DNA of 40,339 bases from an uncultured Colwellia sp. (GCA_913063325.1 CAJXYE010000041.1:1-40339); one strand, 5' to 3'. Shown: positions 1-8,543, counted from the stretch's first letter. Numbers and translations: made by a program. Notes: a model not told the origin generated them from the letters alone.

Positions 1-1759
1 ATCCAACAGGTCAAGAAGGCGTTAAATAATAAGCTTCGTATTCATGTTTCATCTGAACTACACGGATTTCTAAATACTATTATCGATGACAAAGATGGGC
101 TCTCCTTAAGCCAGCTTCGAGCCGGTGCAAAAAGCGTTATGGTGACAGAGCTAAAAAAAGAACTGACGGTGTATCATCAGTTACAGCCTTATACAAGACA
201 GATTGATAATGCTGTTAAGGGCTTAGCCTTATCGTCTAAAAACCAACAACACTTCGGTGAAATGGTGGATTATTATGGCAGTAAACTAAAACGCTTTAAG
301 CGTCCACAGCAACACCTATGGTTGCTGTGTTTTCTGACTCAACGCATACGGCAAAGCCTAGAGCGATTGGCTGATGGGTTTATTCATCATATCCGTAAAC
401 AACAAGAAGCTGCGCATGCGTTTGCCCAACAGGCAGTGTTTGACTCATGGAGGTCAGCTGCAGACAATGTCACCAAAGCCGCAGAATTACTGCATCTGTT
501 TGTTGATGACAGTATCGACGATAATCAACCATTTGCAACGGTTAGGCAACAAGCATTAAGTGTAATGAATAACCAAGATATAGAAACGCTATGCCTGTAC
601 TTAAAAAAGCAAAAACGCACGGTAGAAGAATATCAATGGCAATATTATGATGATCAAAACGGGTTAATTGAGCAGTTATTAAGGCCCGTGTTTCTATGTC
701 TTGAATGCCAAGCAGGTAAAGGCTCAGAAGCATTAGTGACCCAGCTCAAAACCACAAAAACAGAACTATTAGCAGGTAATACATTGCAAACAATGGATAG
801 TACACTTATCCAACAAAAACATCGTCCATGGTTAATTAACAAGGATGTTGTTCATCCACAGCGATACGAATGGTTGCTTTACCGTCAACTGGCTTCTCGG
901 CTTAATGGTCGAATTTACTTATCAAACGTCACTAAATATCGTGCGCTAGAAGACGACTTAATTGCATCGTCAATACAGCCTGATCTATTGGCATCATCAA
1001 CATTGGAAAAGCTAAAGCAGCCGATTCAGAAGCTACTGCAAGTAAAACAAATACGCTTAACAACATCCCTAGAAGATGTTGCTCGTCACATTGATAATGG
1101 TGATAACCGCAATGTGATCATGAAGAGCCGAAGTGGCACACGATGGCGACTGCCAGTTAAAGGCTCCCAATCACTTGTCAACAACCCTTTCTTTAAACAA
1201 ATGATCCCCGTCAGTATTGCTGATGTGTTGCGTTATGTTGAACAAGAAACCAACTTTATGCAATGCTTCGCACACGTGCTGCCAATACAAAAACAAGTAG
1301 GCGCCAATCAGGATGATTTATTGGCTATTCTAATTGCGAATGCGACACATCGCGGCGTATATGGGATGGCACAAATATCTGATCGCAGTTATGAGCATCT
1401 AAGCACTATACAAGCTAATTATATTAGGCCTGAAACCTTGCAAGAGGCTAGTGATATCATCAATAACGCAGTAGCGGCACTCCCTATTTTCCGCCACTAT
1501 CACATCCAAGAAGACGTCCTGCACGCCAGTACCGATGGGCAAAAATTTGAAACTCACCTTGAGACTTTTAAAACTCGCTACTCCTCGAAATACTTCGGCA
1601 CCAACAAAGGTATTACGGCCATGACGTTAGTTGCCAATCATAGTGCGTTAAATGCCCGTATCATAGGATCTAATGAGCATGAGTCCCATTATATTTACGA
1701 CTTACTACAATCTAATACTAGTGATCTTAAGCCAGATGTCCTCTCAACCGACACCCATG
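1..1759 (+). pseudogene. tnpA: Tn3-family transposase TnpA, 5' portion (disrupted; 5' end outside window)
   Basis: The frame is open from base 1, so the gene begins upstream of the window; the ATG at 139 is internal. About 586 residues are present. The first catalytic Asp is in the motif STDGQ (GAT at 1534-1536) and the second in TDTH (GAC at 1750-1752), 72 residues apart as in Tn3-family DDE transposases. After the CAT codon for His the frame runs into foreign DNA, adds four residues (VLYI) and stops at 1771-1773. The missing part with the third acidic residue is found at 7707-8419 in the matching frame. The separated piece should not transpose by itself. The family is clear from the motif GTNKGITAMTLVAN and from the continuity across the insertion. 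Confidence 0.9.
1754..1759 (+). repeat. Left junction hexamer CCCATG of the nested element
   Basis: The last host bases before foreign sequence are CCCATG. The right junction carries CTCATG at 7707-7712, a 5/6 match. A short shared stretch of this size is what a tyrosine recombinase leaves as its crossover (overlap) region, and the mismatch is acceptable if one copy came from the donor site. In the rebuilt target the arms CACC and GGTG flank CAT, a small inverted repeat of the sort recombinase core sites show. The exact boundary is uncertain by a few bases. Confidence 0.6.
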
Positions 1760-1805
1760 TACTGTATATATAACTGCAATATTCTACATATGTAAATATA
1801 TTTAA

Positions 1806-1814
1806 ATACGGACA
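1806..1814 (-). repeat. Subterminal motif TGTCCGTAT, left copy (inverted)
   Basis: ATACGGACA on the plus strand is the reverse complement of the two copies near the right end of the element (7609-7617 and 7680-7688). It lies about 46 bp inside the left boundary, upstream of the first integrase gene. Such inverted subterminal motifs are candidate binding sites for the integrases or their accessory protein. The repeat is seen directly; its function is inferred. Confidence 0.6.
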
Positions 1815-1893
1815 TTTTTTCCTGTAAAAACATTCTTTTTGAGTTACTTTAGATTTATATAAATCATTATTCATATTTAAAATAGATAACCAA

Positions 1894-3321
1894 ATGTCTA
1901 AAGCTAAGTTTGAAGTTATAACTCACTTAAAATTATTTGAACCTACTAGTTTCGTTGTCGATGGTGACTTAATTTCTAATACCTGCCCTAAAACTAAAGA
2001 AAAATATAAGTATCAAATTCAGCAAAATGATGACTTTCATTTAGATCATTACAATCATTTTCCGATGATACTTAATTCAGACGGAAGCCTTTGGGAGCAG
2101 GCCAATTTATTTTTGCTGGATAGTTTAAAATCGGTTAAACGTGTTTCTCCAAAAACATTAGAATCTAAATCTGTTGATTTAGTTATGTTTAAAAGATGGT
2201 TAGATACTGAAGAAGTTGACTATTTATCCGTCCCTAAACGAATAATGGCAAGACCAACCTATCGATTCTGTGCCTACCTTCATGAGTTAATAAGAAATGG
2301 TGAAATAAAATCGAGTACAGCTAAACGCAGAATGGGTACAGTACAAACATTCTACCGATGGCTAAAAACCTGTGCAGGAGTAACATTTGATTATCCATTG
2401 TGGAGAGAGAAAGAAGTTTTTATTAACTTTAAAGATCATAAAGGCTTTTCACTCAGTAAAAAACAAATATCCACGGATTTATCTTTTAAGCAAACGAACA
2501 ATAACTCTGATTATGAAGAGTACATACAAGACGGTGGAAAACTAAGACCACTTGCTACAACTGAGCAATACCAATTAGTTGAGGCATTAAGAAACATTGG
2601 CAATTCAGAAATGACTTTATCATTTATGTTTGCCTTAACAACCGGTGCCAGGCTTCAAACAGTTTTCACATTAAGACATTGCCATTTTGAGGCTGAAATT
2701 CCTGATACCTTAAAAGTCGTAAAAATAAATACTGGAAACGGTACCTTAATTGATACGAAGTACGGAAAAAATATCGTTCTGCATATACCAGCGTGGCTAT
2801 ATAGGCGTATTCAGTTATATCTTGGCTCAAAGCGTGCCAAAACAAGGAATCAATTATCTAGGCTAGTTTATGAATCTGAGAATTATCAATATGCATTTTT
2901 AACTAAAGGCGGACGACCTTATTATATGGCAAATTCAGATCCATTCTTAACCCTTTATCGTCATCCTCCTCGAGGAATATCTGTTAACGCATTTATACGA
3001 CAGCAACTTATACCTGAGCTCACTAGCAAAGGCCACATATTTAGCATTAGATTTCATGATCTCAGAGCCACTTTTGGTATGAACTTGCTCGAAGATAAAA
3101 TTAAATCTACAAATCATAATTCAACTATGGGAAGAGAGTTACTGAGTGGGGATGCTTTGTGGTCAGCCCTAATGATCGTTCAAAAAAGACTAGGTCATTC
3201 AAGTATTACTACAACTGAGCGGTATCTGACCTATCGAAAGGACTTTTCAATTGCACTTACTGTTCAATCTGAGTTTGAAAAACACCTTATGCAAGTGAGT
3301 GATGATTATGAAGGAAATTAA
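1894..3321 (+). CDS. intA: Tyrosine recombinase/integrase, first of the SE-like operon
   Basis: This is a 475-residue tyrosine recombinase with a complete catalytic set. R253 is in the motif TGARLQTVF, H388 and R391 are in HDLR, H435 is in LGHSS and the nucleophile is Y444 in ERYLTY. The N-terminal half (about residues 80-165) is a SAM-like core-binding domain. It starts at ATG 134 bp inside the element's left end, and no strong ribosome-binding site is visible. Its 3' end overlaps the next gene by 14 to 23 bp depending on that gene's start, so translation is probably coupled. It should cut and rejoin the element ends during integration and excision. Family membership is certain. The name intA rests on operon order and size rather than a database match. 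Confidence 0.88.
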   Translation: MSKAKFEVITHLKLFEPTSFVVDGDLISNTCPKTKEKYKYQIQQNDDFHLDHYNHFPMILNSDGSLWEQANLFLLDSLKSVKRVSPKTLESKSVDLVMFKRWLDTEEVDYLSVPKRIMARPTYRFCAYLHELIRNGEIKSSTAKRRMGTVQTFYRWLKTCAGVTFDYPLWREKEVFINFKDHKGFSLSKKQISTDLSFKQTNNNSDYEEYIQDGGKLRPLATTEQYQLVEALRNIGNSEMTLSFMFALTTGARLQTVFTLRHCHFEAEIPDTLKVVKINTGNGTLIDTKYGKNIVLHIPAWLYRRIQLYLGSKRAKTRNQLSRLVYESENYQYAFLTKGGRPYYMANSDPFLTLYRHPPRGISVNAFIRQQLIPELTSKGHIFSIRFHDLRATFGMNLLEDKIKSTNHNSTMGRELLSGDALWSALMIVQKRLGHSSITTTERYLTYRKDFSIALTVQSEFEKHLMQVSDDYEGN

Positions 3322-5254
3322 TACTCGATGGACAGAACGAAAAACCATTGTATATGAACTTGAAAATATCCCCCTTAATTTTGATGACAATATTTATCCA
3401 GTTGATTATTCACAGTTACAAATAAAAGTGCCTTGGCAAGTCAAAAATTTAGATGTTGGCTCCTGGTGTTTTACCAGGAGAAAATCAAAACATGCCAATT
3501 CAAATCATGCAGACTATGCTACAAGCTTAGTTGATGCTAGTTCATTCAAAAAGAGTCGTATTAACGCTATAAAAGCCTTTGTGGAATATTTGCATAGTCG
3601 ATATAGCACAGGCATAACGCCAAAAACCCTTCATCGATATACTAGTAGCTTTAATCAATTTTTAGTTTGGTGTGATTCTAACCAGCAAGAAGATGTATTG
3701 AACACAATCATGACAGCAAGGAAAAGCTTGGCTGAATATATCCTTACTCTTTTTCATTTAACACGAAGTAGTCAACTCAACATAAATACCGCAGCTCGTT
3801 ATCAAAATCATATCATTGAAATATTAAAATTCATTTTTGATGACGATGAAGGAGTCATTAGTGCGGGGCTTCGTCTTATCAGAAAGAGTGGAGCCGCAAC
3901 AGTAGCAACTCCAGTTCCTGGTCATTCAAAGGTCCATCAGTCTATTGAACTATATTTAAGCCTATTTAATCAAATAACTGACTTTGTTCTTAGCTTTGAA
4001 AAGTACCCGTTTCAATTAACTTTGCCTGAAGAAACTCTGTGGGTATTTCCAACAACTCGTCCAATGGCCACTACAGCAAAATTAAAAGTACGTAATGAAT
4101 GGACTAGAGGTTTTTGGTCGTGGGATTATGAAAACGGTTGTTTATCCAAAGTAGAAAATATGGAGAAATATTACAATGGAGATAAAAAACAAAAAAGAGA
4201 TGCCTCTAGGTACATTATGAAGGCATCTCAAAAAGCGCTAGTTGAGGCAAATTCGGACAATAATAACTATTATCGTAGACGCCTAGCTTCACTTGCAAGT
4301 GACGCTTTTACCATGTTATTCATATCGAATACCGCAATGAATTTAGCACAAATGATAACACTTAATTGGTCTAACGATTATAAAGTTGGCAAAGAACATC
4401 AAGGTTATCGCGCAATCAAACTCAGGGCTGGAAACAAATCACAGCACTTCATCGTCACCAGTTCATTTTTACCACTCTTTAAAAAGTATTTAAAACTTCG
4501 AAAATATTTACTTGTAGAAGATAGTACCCAATTATTTTTTGGTTTTGATGCTTCAATTATCAATCACAAGCCATTATCAAAGGGTTTTACTACCAATTTC
4601 AATCAAAAATTAAGGAATAATATTGGCATCAACATACCAACGATAACCGCACGAGAATGGAGAGCTCACAAAGCCGATTGGTTAATCACCAATACAGATC
4701 CTAAAACCACGGCAATGATGTTACAAAATAGCGAGCGTACAGTGCTAAAACATTACACAACAGGGTCTGAAATTGAAAGCGCAAACGAAATGTCAAAATT
4801 TTACGATAGCCTTTCCACCATTCAATTTAATACTTCTAACGCTAAAAAATCGCAGTATACCTCAGTTCCTATAGGTCAGTGCCAACAATTCCAAGTTCCA
4901 AAGGTCATTGATTCTATAAGTAATGTTTTACCTGACTGTTCAACCCCACATGGTTGTTTAAATTGTTCCCACTATAGGATTGTTGCAGATGAAGAAGACA
5001 TTAGAAAGCTAGTTAGCTTCCGTTATATCTCTGTTGAGTCTCGTCAACTGGCAAGCAATGAAACACATTTTGAAAACTACTTTGGTAAAATGCTTACTCG
5101 TATAGATGAAATATTAATGTCACTTAGAACCCAGAATAAAAAATTAAAACTTCTTGTTGATAGAATATGCTCGGAAGTGTCAGAGCAAGAAATGCTTTCT
5201 CCATATTGGGACAGGAAATACCAGTTACTCATTAATCTGGAGCTCATTAAATGA
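3299..5254 (+). CDS. tfp: Catalytically degraded tyrosine-recombinase-fold protein (Tfp-like)
   Basis: This 651-residue protein aligns in order with the catalytic boxes of its neighbours, but most active-site residues are replaced. The box I Arg is Asn348 (NTAMNLAQ), the first His is Arg452 (REWR, Arg455 kept) and the second His is Asn in the LQNSE segment. A Tyr in KHY is kept. It therefore probably binds DNA or scaffolds the synaptic complex without cutting. A Cys/His cluster at about residues 544-557 (C-x5-C-x2-C-x-H) looks like a metal-binding module. In-frame starts are GTG at 3299, ATG at 3302 and ATG at 3308, and the last two are credible. The stop overlaps the next start as ATGA. The pattern matches Tfp of SE elements; the gene name is inferred from context. 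Confidence 0.78.
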   Translation: MMIMKEINTRWTERKTIVYELENIPLNFDDNIYPVDYSQLQIKVPWQVKNLDVGSWCFTRRKSKHANSNHADYATSLVDASSFKKSRINAIKAFVEYLHSRYSTGITPKTLHRYTSSFNQFLVWCDSNQQEDVLNTIMTARKSLAEYILTLFHLTRSSQLNINTAARYQNHIIEILKFIFDDDEGVISAGLRLIRKSGAATVATPVPGHSKVHQSIELYLSLFNQITDFVLSFEKYPFQLTLPEETLWVFPTTRPMATTAKLKVRNEWTRGFWSWDYENGCLSKVENMEKYYNGDKKQKRDASRYIMKASQKALVEANSDNNNYYRRRLASLASDAFTMLFISNTAMNLAQMITLNWSNDYKVGKEHQGYRAIKLRAGNKSQHFIVTSSFLPLFKKYLKLRKYLLVEDSTQLFFGFDASIINHKPLSKGFTTNFNQKLRNNIGINIPTITAREWRAHKADWLITNTDPKTTAMMLQNSERTVLKHYTTGSEIESANEMSKFYDSLSTIQFNTSNAKKSQYTSVPIGQCQQFQVPKVIDSISNVLPDCSTPHGCLNCSHYRIVADEEDIRKLVSFRYISVESRQLASNETHFENYFGKMLTRIDEILMSLRTQNKKLKLLVDRICSEVSEQEMLSPYWDRKYQLLINLELIK

Positions 5255-7215
5255 ATGAGTCTTATCAATTACTTTACGAATCTAGATTTGAAACGGCGGT
5301 TGACCAAACTAAACCTGACAGTTTCCAACTTAACTCTAAAAATATAACTTGTCCCTCTCAAACTTTCGTTATCTCACGAAATACTGACGGAGTAGTGCTA
5401 TCAACCTATGGTGACGCTACTTATTGGGATTTAACTCCATACCGAACAGCGGCCTCACAAGATACAAAATTGTATTGGAATAACCTTCCATATCAAACGG
5501 TAGACGAAGCAAAATGGCTAACTTTCATAATGATATATCTTGTTTCAACGGGACGAGCGGGAGCTCTCACCGTTGGGACTTTATATAATTACCACAAAGT
5601 GATTAAGAAACTATGTCATTACGCAAGTGAAGAAAGCTTAACTGTTACTGAGGTTTTAGCATCAAAACAAAATGTTACTAAATTTATAAAGTCTAAGATT
5701 AATACTGGTAGTTTATTGACTTACTTTATTGCTCTTTTGGGACATTTATTCGAACTAGGTGAAAAGCAAACAGGTATTCCTACATTGGGTTTAAAGGTTA
5801 TCACTGATATTCGAGCGCTACGAGAGACTATTCCAGAACATAAGCAACACCCTGTTATACCTCCACGTATATTTAGCGGTTTTTTATCTGAGCTTTGGTC
5901 ATTGATATTTTCCTTTAAAAAAATACAAGCGCCTCTTATATCACTCATCGAAAAATGTGTTGAGAACAAAATATATGGACGAAGGCAAAAACCTAAAAAC
6001 ATTGAAAAATATGGTATTGAGCTCAACTTCTCAGAAGCTGTTGAATTTCATGGTTTAACCAGTGAGGTTGATAAATTAGGGATTAAGAGTCTTACAAATA
6101 TTCATGGCTATATCCTAGCAATCCAAGATGCAGGAAGATATTTACTACATGCTTATTCAGGTATGAGGTATAGTGAGTTACTGAGCTTAATGTTGAATTG
6201 CTTATCTATAGAAAAATCAAAACATGGGAATATAGTTCGACTGTTAGGAAAAACAAGTAAGCTTGTCGGTCAACGAAAAACAACCGCATGGATCACATCA
6301 AAAGAAAGTGAAACTATTGTTGAAGTACTACAATCTATCGCAAAACTTGTAACCCACGATCAAGATTTCTCTGCCGAAGAGCTTATTCTATTTCCATCTC
6401 CAAGCTATTTAGGTTTTGTTGGGGCAAAAAGAAGTTCAACAGCTTGTTTACCACACAACCATACAAGCTCAACGTTGTGGCGCTTTATTAATATTAAAGA
6501 AATAGAAATTAACAATGAAGATCTGAACTTCCTTGAAATAATTGATTGCTCTCGAGCATGGAGAATGGAAGATCAATTTAAAATTGGAGAAAGGTGGTCT
6601 TTTTCTTCGCACCAATTTAGGCGAACCCTTGCTTATTACTGTCGTCAAAGTGGACTAGTAAAACTATCAACATTAAAACGACAACTCAAGCATATCACTC
6701 GTGAAATGTCCTTATATTATGCTCATGGAAACGAATACAGTGAACTATTTGATACCAATGAACATTTCCACAAAGAATACGATAGAAGCAAACCAGAAGT
6801 AGATACGCTTGCATACGTATTAGAATTATTGTTTTCTGAAGAGGATTTACATGGGAGTCATGGCAATCATATTGAGCGGTTTAACAAACCAAAGAATGCA
6901 CAGCAAAAAGTAAAAATCCTCATGAATCGAGGTGATATTGTTAAAAAGTTCAAAAATGGTGAGTTGGCTTATAAAGAGACAGCATTAGGGGCATGTACTA
7001 CGACTTCCCCTTGTAATCAAAAGTTACTTGGTAATATATCTGCTTGTATTAAATGTACTGATGCGGTTTTAAAACCATCAAAAGTACAAAACGTAATAAA
7101 TTATCAACGTAACTTTGTAGCATCGCTCGAGAAAAATAGTATTGAATATAGAACTGAAAAAATGGAACTAGAAGCATTGTTGTTACAACAAAATAAAATG
7201 GTTAAAAGAGGATGA
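5251..7215 (+). CDS. intB: Second tyrosine recombinase/integrase of the SE-like operon
   Basis: This 654-residue recombinase keeps all the key residues. R306 is in SGMRYSELL, H454 and R457 are in HQFR, H481 is in QLKHI and Y490 is in SLYYAHG. The 9-residue distance from the second His to Tyr equals that in the first integrase. An N-terminal core-binding domain lies around residues 80-190. The C-terminal part carries a four-Cys cluster at about residues 580-603, after the catalytic domain, reminiscent of the Cys cluster in the preceding protein. The ATG start overlaps the previous stop (ATGA), and the stop is 4 bp from the next start, so all four genes form one transcription unit. It is likely the partner recombinase acting on the other end or strand. 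Catalytic competence is a strong inference from the intact residues. Confidence 0.85.
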   Translation: MNESYQLLYESRFETAVDQTKPDSFQLNSKNITCPSQTFVISRNTDGVVLSTYGDATYWDLTPYRTAASQDTKLYWNNLPYQTVDEAKWLTFIMIYLVSTGRAGALTVGTLYNYHKVIKKLCHYASEESLTVTEVLASKQNVTKFIKSKINTGSLLTYFIALLGHLFELGEKQTGIPTLGLKVITDIRALRETIPEHKQHPVIPPRIFSGFLSELWSLIFSFKKIQAPLISLIEKCVENKIYGRRQKPKNIEKYGIELNFSEAVEFHGLTSEVDKLGIKSLTNIHGYILAIQDAGRYLLHAYSGMRYSELLSLMLNCLSIEKSKHGNIVRLLGKTSKLVGQRKTTAWITSKESETIVEVLQSIAKLVTHDQDFSAEELILFPSPSYLGFVGAKRSSTACLPHNHTSSTLWRFINIKEIEINNEDLNFLEIIDCSRAWRMEDQFKIGERWSFSSHQFRRTLAYYCRQSGLVKLSTLKRQLKHITREMSLYYAHGNEYSELFDTNEHFHKEYDRSKPEVDTLAYVLELLFSEEDLHGSHGNHIERFNKPKNAQQKVKILMNRGDIVKKFKNGELAYKETALGACTTTSPCNQKLLGNISACIKCTDAVLKPSKVQNVINYQRNFVASLEKNSIEYRTEKMELEALLLQQNKMVKRG

Positions 7216-7219
7216 TTTA

Positions 7220-7597
7220 ATGGGAGCCGTAGATAACTATTTGTCTGCTTTAGAGCGATTAAAAAACAATACACCGGTTGTTTTACCCAAAGGAACTCGT
7301 ATATCTAAAGATACAGTTGCATTGGAAGCTGGCCGTAAACGAAGCTCAATCAAAAAATCACGACCTCAATTTGCAAGTCTTATCGAAGAAATTGAATTAG
7401 CTGCAAGTATTCAAAGTAAGCCCGAAGACGACTCTAAAGGTTACTTAGATAAACTAAAGTCAGAAAAAGATCATTATAAAAGTCTATATCAGCAATCACT
7501 AAACCGAGAGCTAATGCTAGTAAAGCGGCTGTCTGATTTAGAAAAACTACTTTCAAATGAAGTAGGCAAAAATAATGTCCACAATATACGGGCATAA
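7220..7597 (+). CDS. srap: Small coiled-coil accessory protein (SRAP/TnpC-like)
   Basis: The protein has 125 residues. The N-terminal half is basic and helix-turn-helix-like (VLPKGTRISKDTVALEAGRK). Residues about 78-118 form a charged heptad-like helix (DKLKSEKDHYKSLYQQSLNR onward) suited to a coiled coil. It starts 4 bp after the second integrase and has a good GAGGA-type ribosome-binding site inside that gene's end. A protein of this size in last position is found in SE elements (SRAP, a recombination auxiliary protein) and, also at about 125 residues, as TnpC in Tn554. It probably binds DNA and helps orient or stimulate recombination. The role is taken from the family context because no motif alone proves it. 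Confidence 0.6.
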   Translation: MGAVDNYLSALERLKNNTPVVLPKGTRISKDTVALEAGRKRSSIKKSRPQFASLIEEIELAASIQSKPEDDSKGYLDKLKSEKDHYKSLYQQSLNRELMLVKRLSDLEKLLSNEVGKNNVHNIRA

Positions 7598-7608
7598 CAA
7601 TCGATATT

Positions 7609-7617
7609 TGTCCGTAT
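7609..7617 (+). repeat. Subterminal motif TGTCCGTAT, right copy 1
   Basis: The nonamer lies 12 bp after the last stop of the operon and is followed by TTTTTT. It matches the inverted left copy at 1806-1814 and the second right copy at 7680-7688. It is a candidate accessory or integrase-binding site. The T run makes a termination role for the operon possible as well, but no good hairpin precedes it. Confidence 0.55.
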
Positions 7618-7679
7618 TTTTTGTTGATATACAGACAAAATGTAAATCAATATCTAACTGATATCATTACAAATTAACA

Positions 7680-7688
7680 TGTCCGTAT
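7680..7688 (+). repeat. Subterminal motif TGTCCGTAT, right copy 2
   Basis: This is the third copy of the nonamer, 18 bp from the inferred right end of the element. The two right copies are 71 bp apart. The arrangement of one inverted copy on the left and two on the right is asymmetric, as expected when the two ends must be told apart. Confidence 0.55.
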
Positions 7689-7706
7689 GTCCTGTTTTTT
7701 TCAGTA

Positions 7707-7712
7707 CTCATG
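7707..7712 (+). repeat. Right junction hexamer CTCATG of the nested element
   Basis: Host coding sequence resumes here. CTCATG pairs with CCCATG at the left junction with one mismatch, at a silent codon position (ACT against ACC, both Thr). The next bases, GTGTTAATC, continue the transposase motif THGVNHVN exactly in frame. This supports a six-base overlap region, although a four-base CATG overlap cannot be excluded. Confidence 0.6.
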
Positions 7713-8419
7713 GTGTTAATCATGTTAATTATGCCTTATTGGATTTATGCGGTTATAGTTTTGCGCCTAGGTATGCTCAGTTCACCAGTGTGATCAATGA
7801 CCTATTTAACGTAACTGAAAGCGACGACGGAAACACGCATCTGGCGCTGAAAAAGCCGATAAAAATGAATGTGATTGAAGAAGGCTGGCAGGATATTCAG
7901 CGTATTGTGTTATCCCTTCAAGAAAAACGCACAACACAGGCATTGCTAGTACGCAAATTATCTGGTTATCCATCTAGACACCCTATATTACAAGCATTAA
8001 CGGAATATAATAGGCTCATCAAAGCCCAATATTTACTTGATTATATTGATGATGCAAGTCTGCGCCAATATGTTCAACGAGCACTGAACCGAGGCGAAGC
8101 CTGGCATTTCCTCAGGCGAGCTATTGCATCGGTCAATCGTGACCAGTTCCGTGGAAAAAACGAATCAGAAATAGTCGTCTGGAACGAGTGTGCCCGTTTG
8201 ACGGCAAATGCTATTATCTACTTTAACTCGATGATCCTAAGTCATCTATTACTGCACTTTGAAGAAGTTGGTGACGAGGAAAAAGCAGCAATAACTCGAC
8301 AAGTATCACCCGTTGCATGGCAGAACATTAATCTGAGCGGCACTTATCAGTTCGCTAGTAACCGCAAACTACCTGATTTACAGGAAATAACTAGGCCTAT
8401 TGTTGAAAATGAAGTCTAA
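7707..8419 (+). pseudogene. tnpA: Tn3-family transposase TnpA, 3' portion (detached by the nested element)
   Basis: The frame reads THGVNHVNYALLDLCGYSFA, the conserved stretch that follows the second catalytic Asp in Tn3 transposases. The presumed third catalytic residue is the Glu of LNRGEAW (GAA at 8096-8098), 131 residues after the second Asp in the rebuilt protein, which is the spacing expected for Tn3-family enzymes. The C-terminus ends normally at a stop before the terminal repeat. The ATG at 7679 that opens this frame lies in guest DNA and is not a native start. Joined to bases 1-1759 it would give one uninterrupted reading frame, so the break is a clean insertion with no other visible decay. 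Confidence 0.9.
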
Positions 8420-8469
8420 AATGAAAGGTAACCCAGCTCCACAAGCCATTAACTGCGAGGGTTGTGGCG

Positions 8470-8507
8470 ATTTATGTTACTTTAGAGGGGAAAATCCCTA
8501 GAACCCC
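8470..8507 (-). repeat. Candidate right terminal inverted repeat of the Tn3-family transposon
   Basis: On the minus strand this 38-base segment starts GGGGTTCTAGGGATTTTCCC, the GGGG opening and 38-bp length typical of Tn3-family ends. It lies about 50 bp after the tnpA stop. The direct target repeat would begin at TTATT (8508-8512). The partner repeat is outside the window, so the call rests on position and on the typical opening. Confidence 0.5.
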
Positions 8508-8543
8508 TTATTCTTATGTACTAATTAAAAACTATTTATACCT

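Larger units (their letters stand above)
1760..7706 (+). mobile_element. Cargo-free SE-like integrative element (two integrases, dead recombinase-fold protein, small coiled-coil protein)
   Basis: About 5.95 kb of foreign DNA splits the Tn3 transposase. It contains only four genes, all rightward and overlapping or nearly abutting. The gene order and lengths (475, 651, 654 and 125 aa) fit the intA-tfp-intB-srap module that I recall from strand-biased circularizing integrative elements in Vibrio and relatives. The ends begin TACTG and finish CAGTA, a 5-bp inverted repeat. A TGTCCGTAT nonamer occurs inverted near the left end and twice near the right end. No resistance, metabolic or defence cargo is present. 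Related alternatives are Tn554-type elements (tnpA-tnpB-tnpC, whose TnpC is also about 125 aa) and RIT elements with three recombinases. The catalytically degraded middle protein plus a fourth small gene favours the SE reading. Confidence 0.7.
1..8507 (+). mobile_element. Right-hand part of a Tn3-family transposon, interrupted by a nested element
   Basis: The two halves of a Tn3-family transposase (1-1759 and 7707-8419) flank a 5.9-kb guest. A candidate right terminal repeat ending in CCCC lies at 8470-8507, about 50 bp after the transposase stop, which is the usual arrangement when tnpA sits at one end of a Tn3 unit. The left end, any resolvase and any cargo lie outside the window. The transposase reading is firm. 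The exact right boundary is inferred from the GGGG-type start of Tn3 repeats and cannot be confirmed without the other end. Confidence 0.75.

Noticed and set aside
5721..6026. A 101-codon antisense frame within the second integrase
   Set aside because: It lies wholly opposite a well-supported gene with complete catalytic motifs and has no features of its own.
7679..7712. An independent gene starting at the ATG at 7679
   Set aside because: The first nine codons lie in guest DNA. The frame is the continuation of the broken Tn3 transposase, whose conserved motif resumes at the junction.
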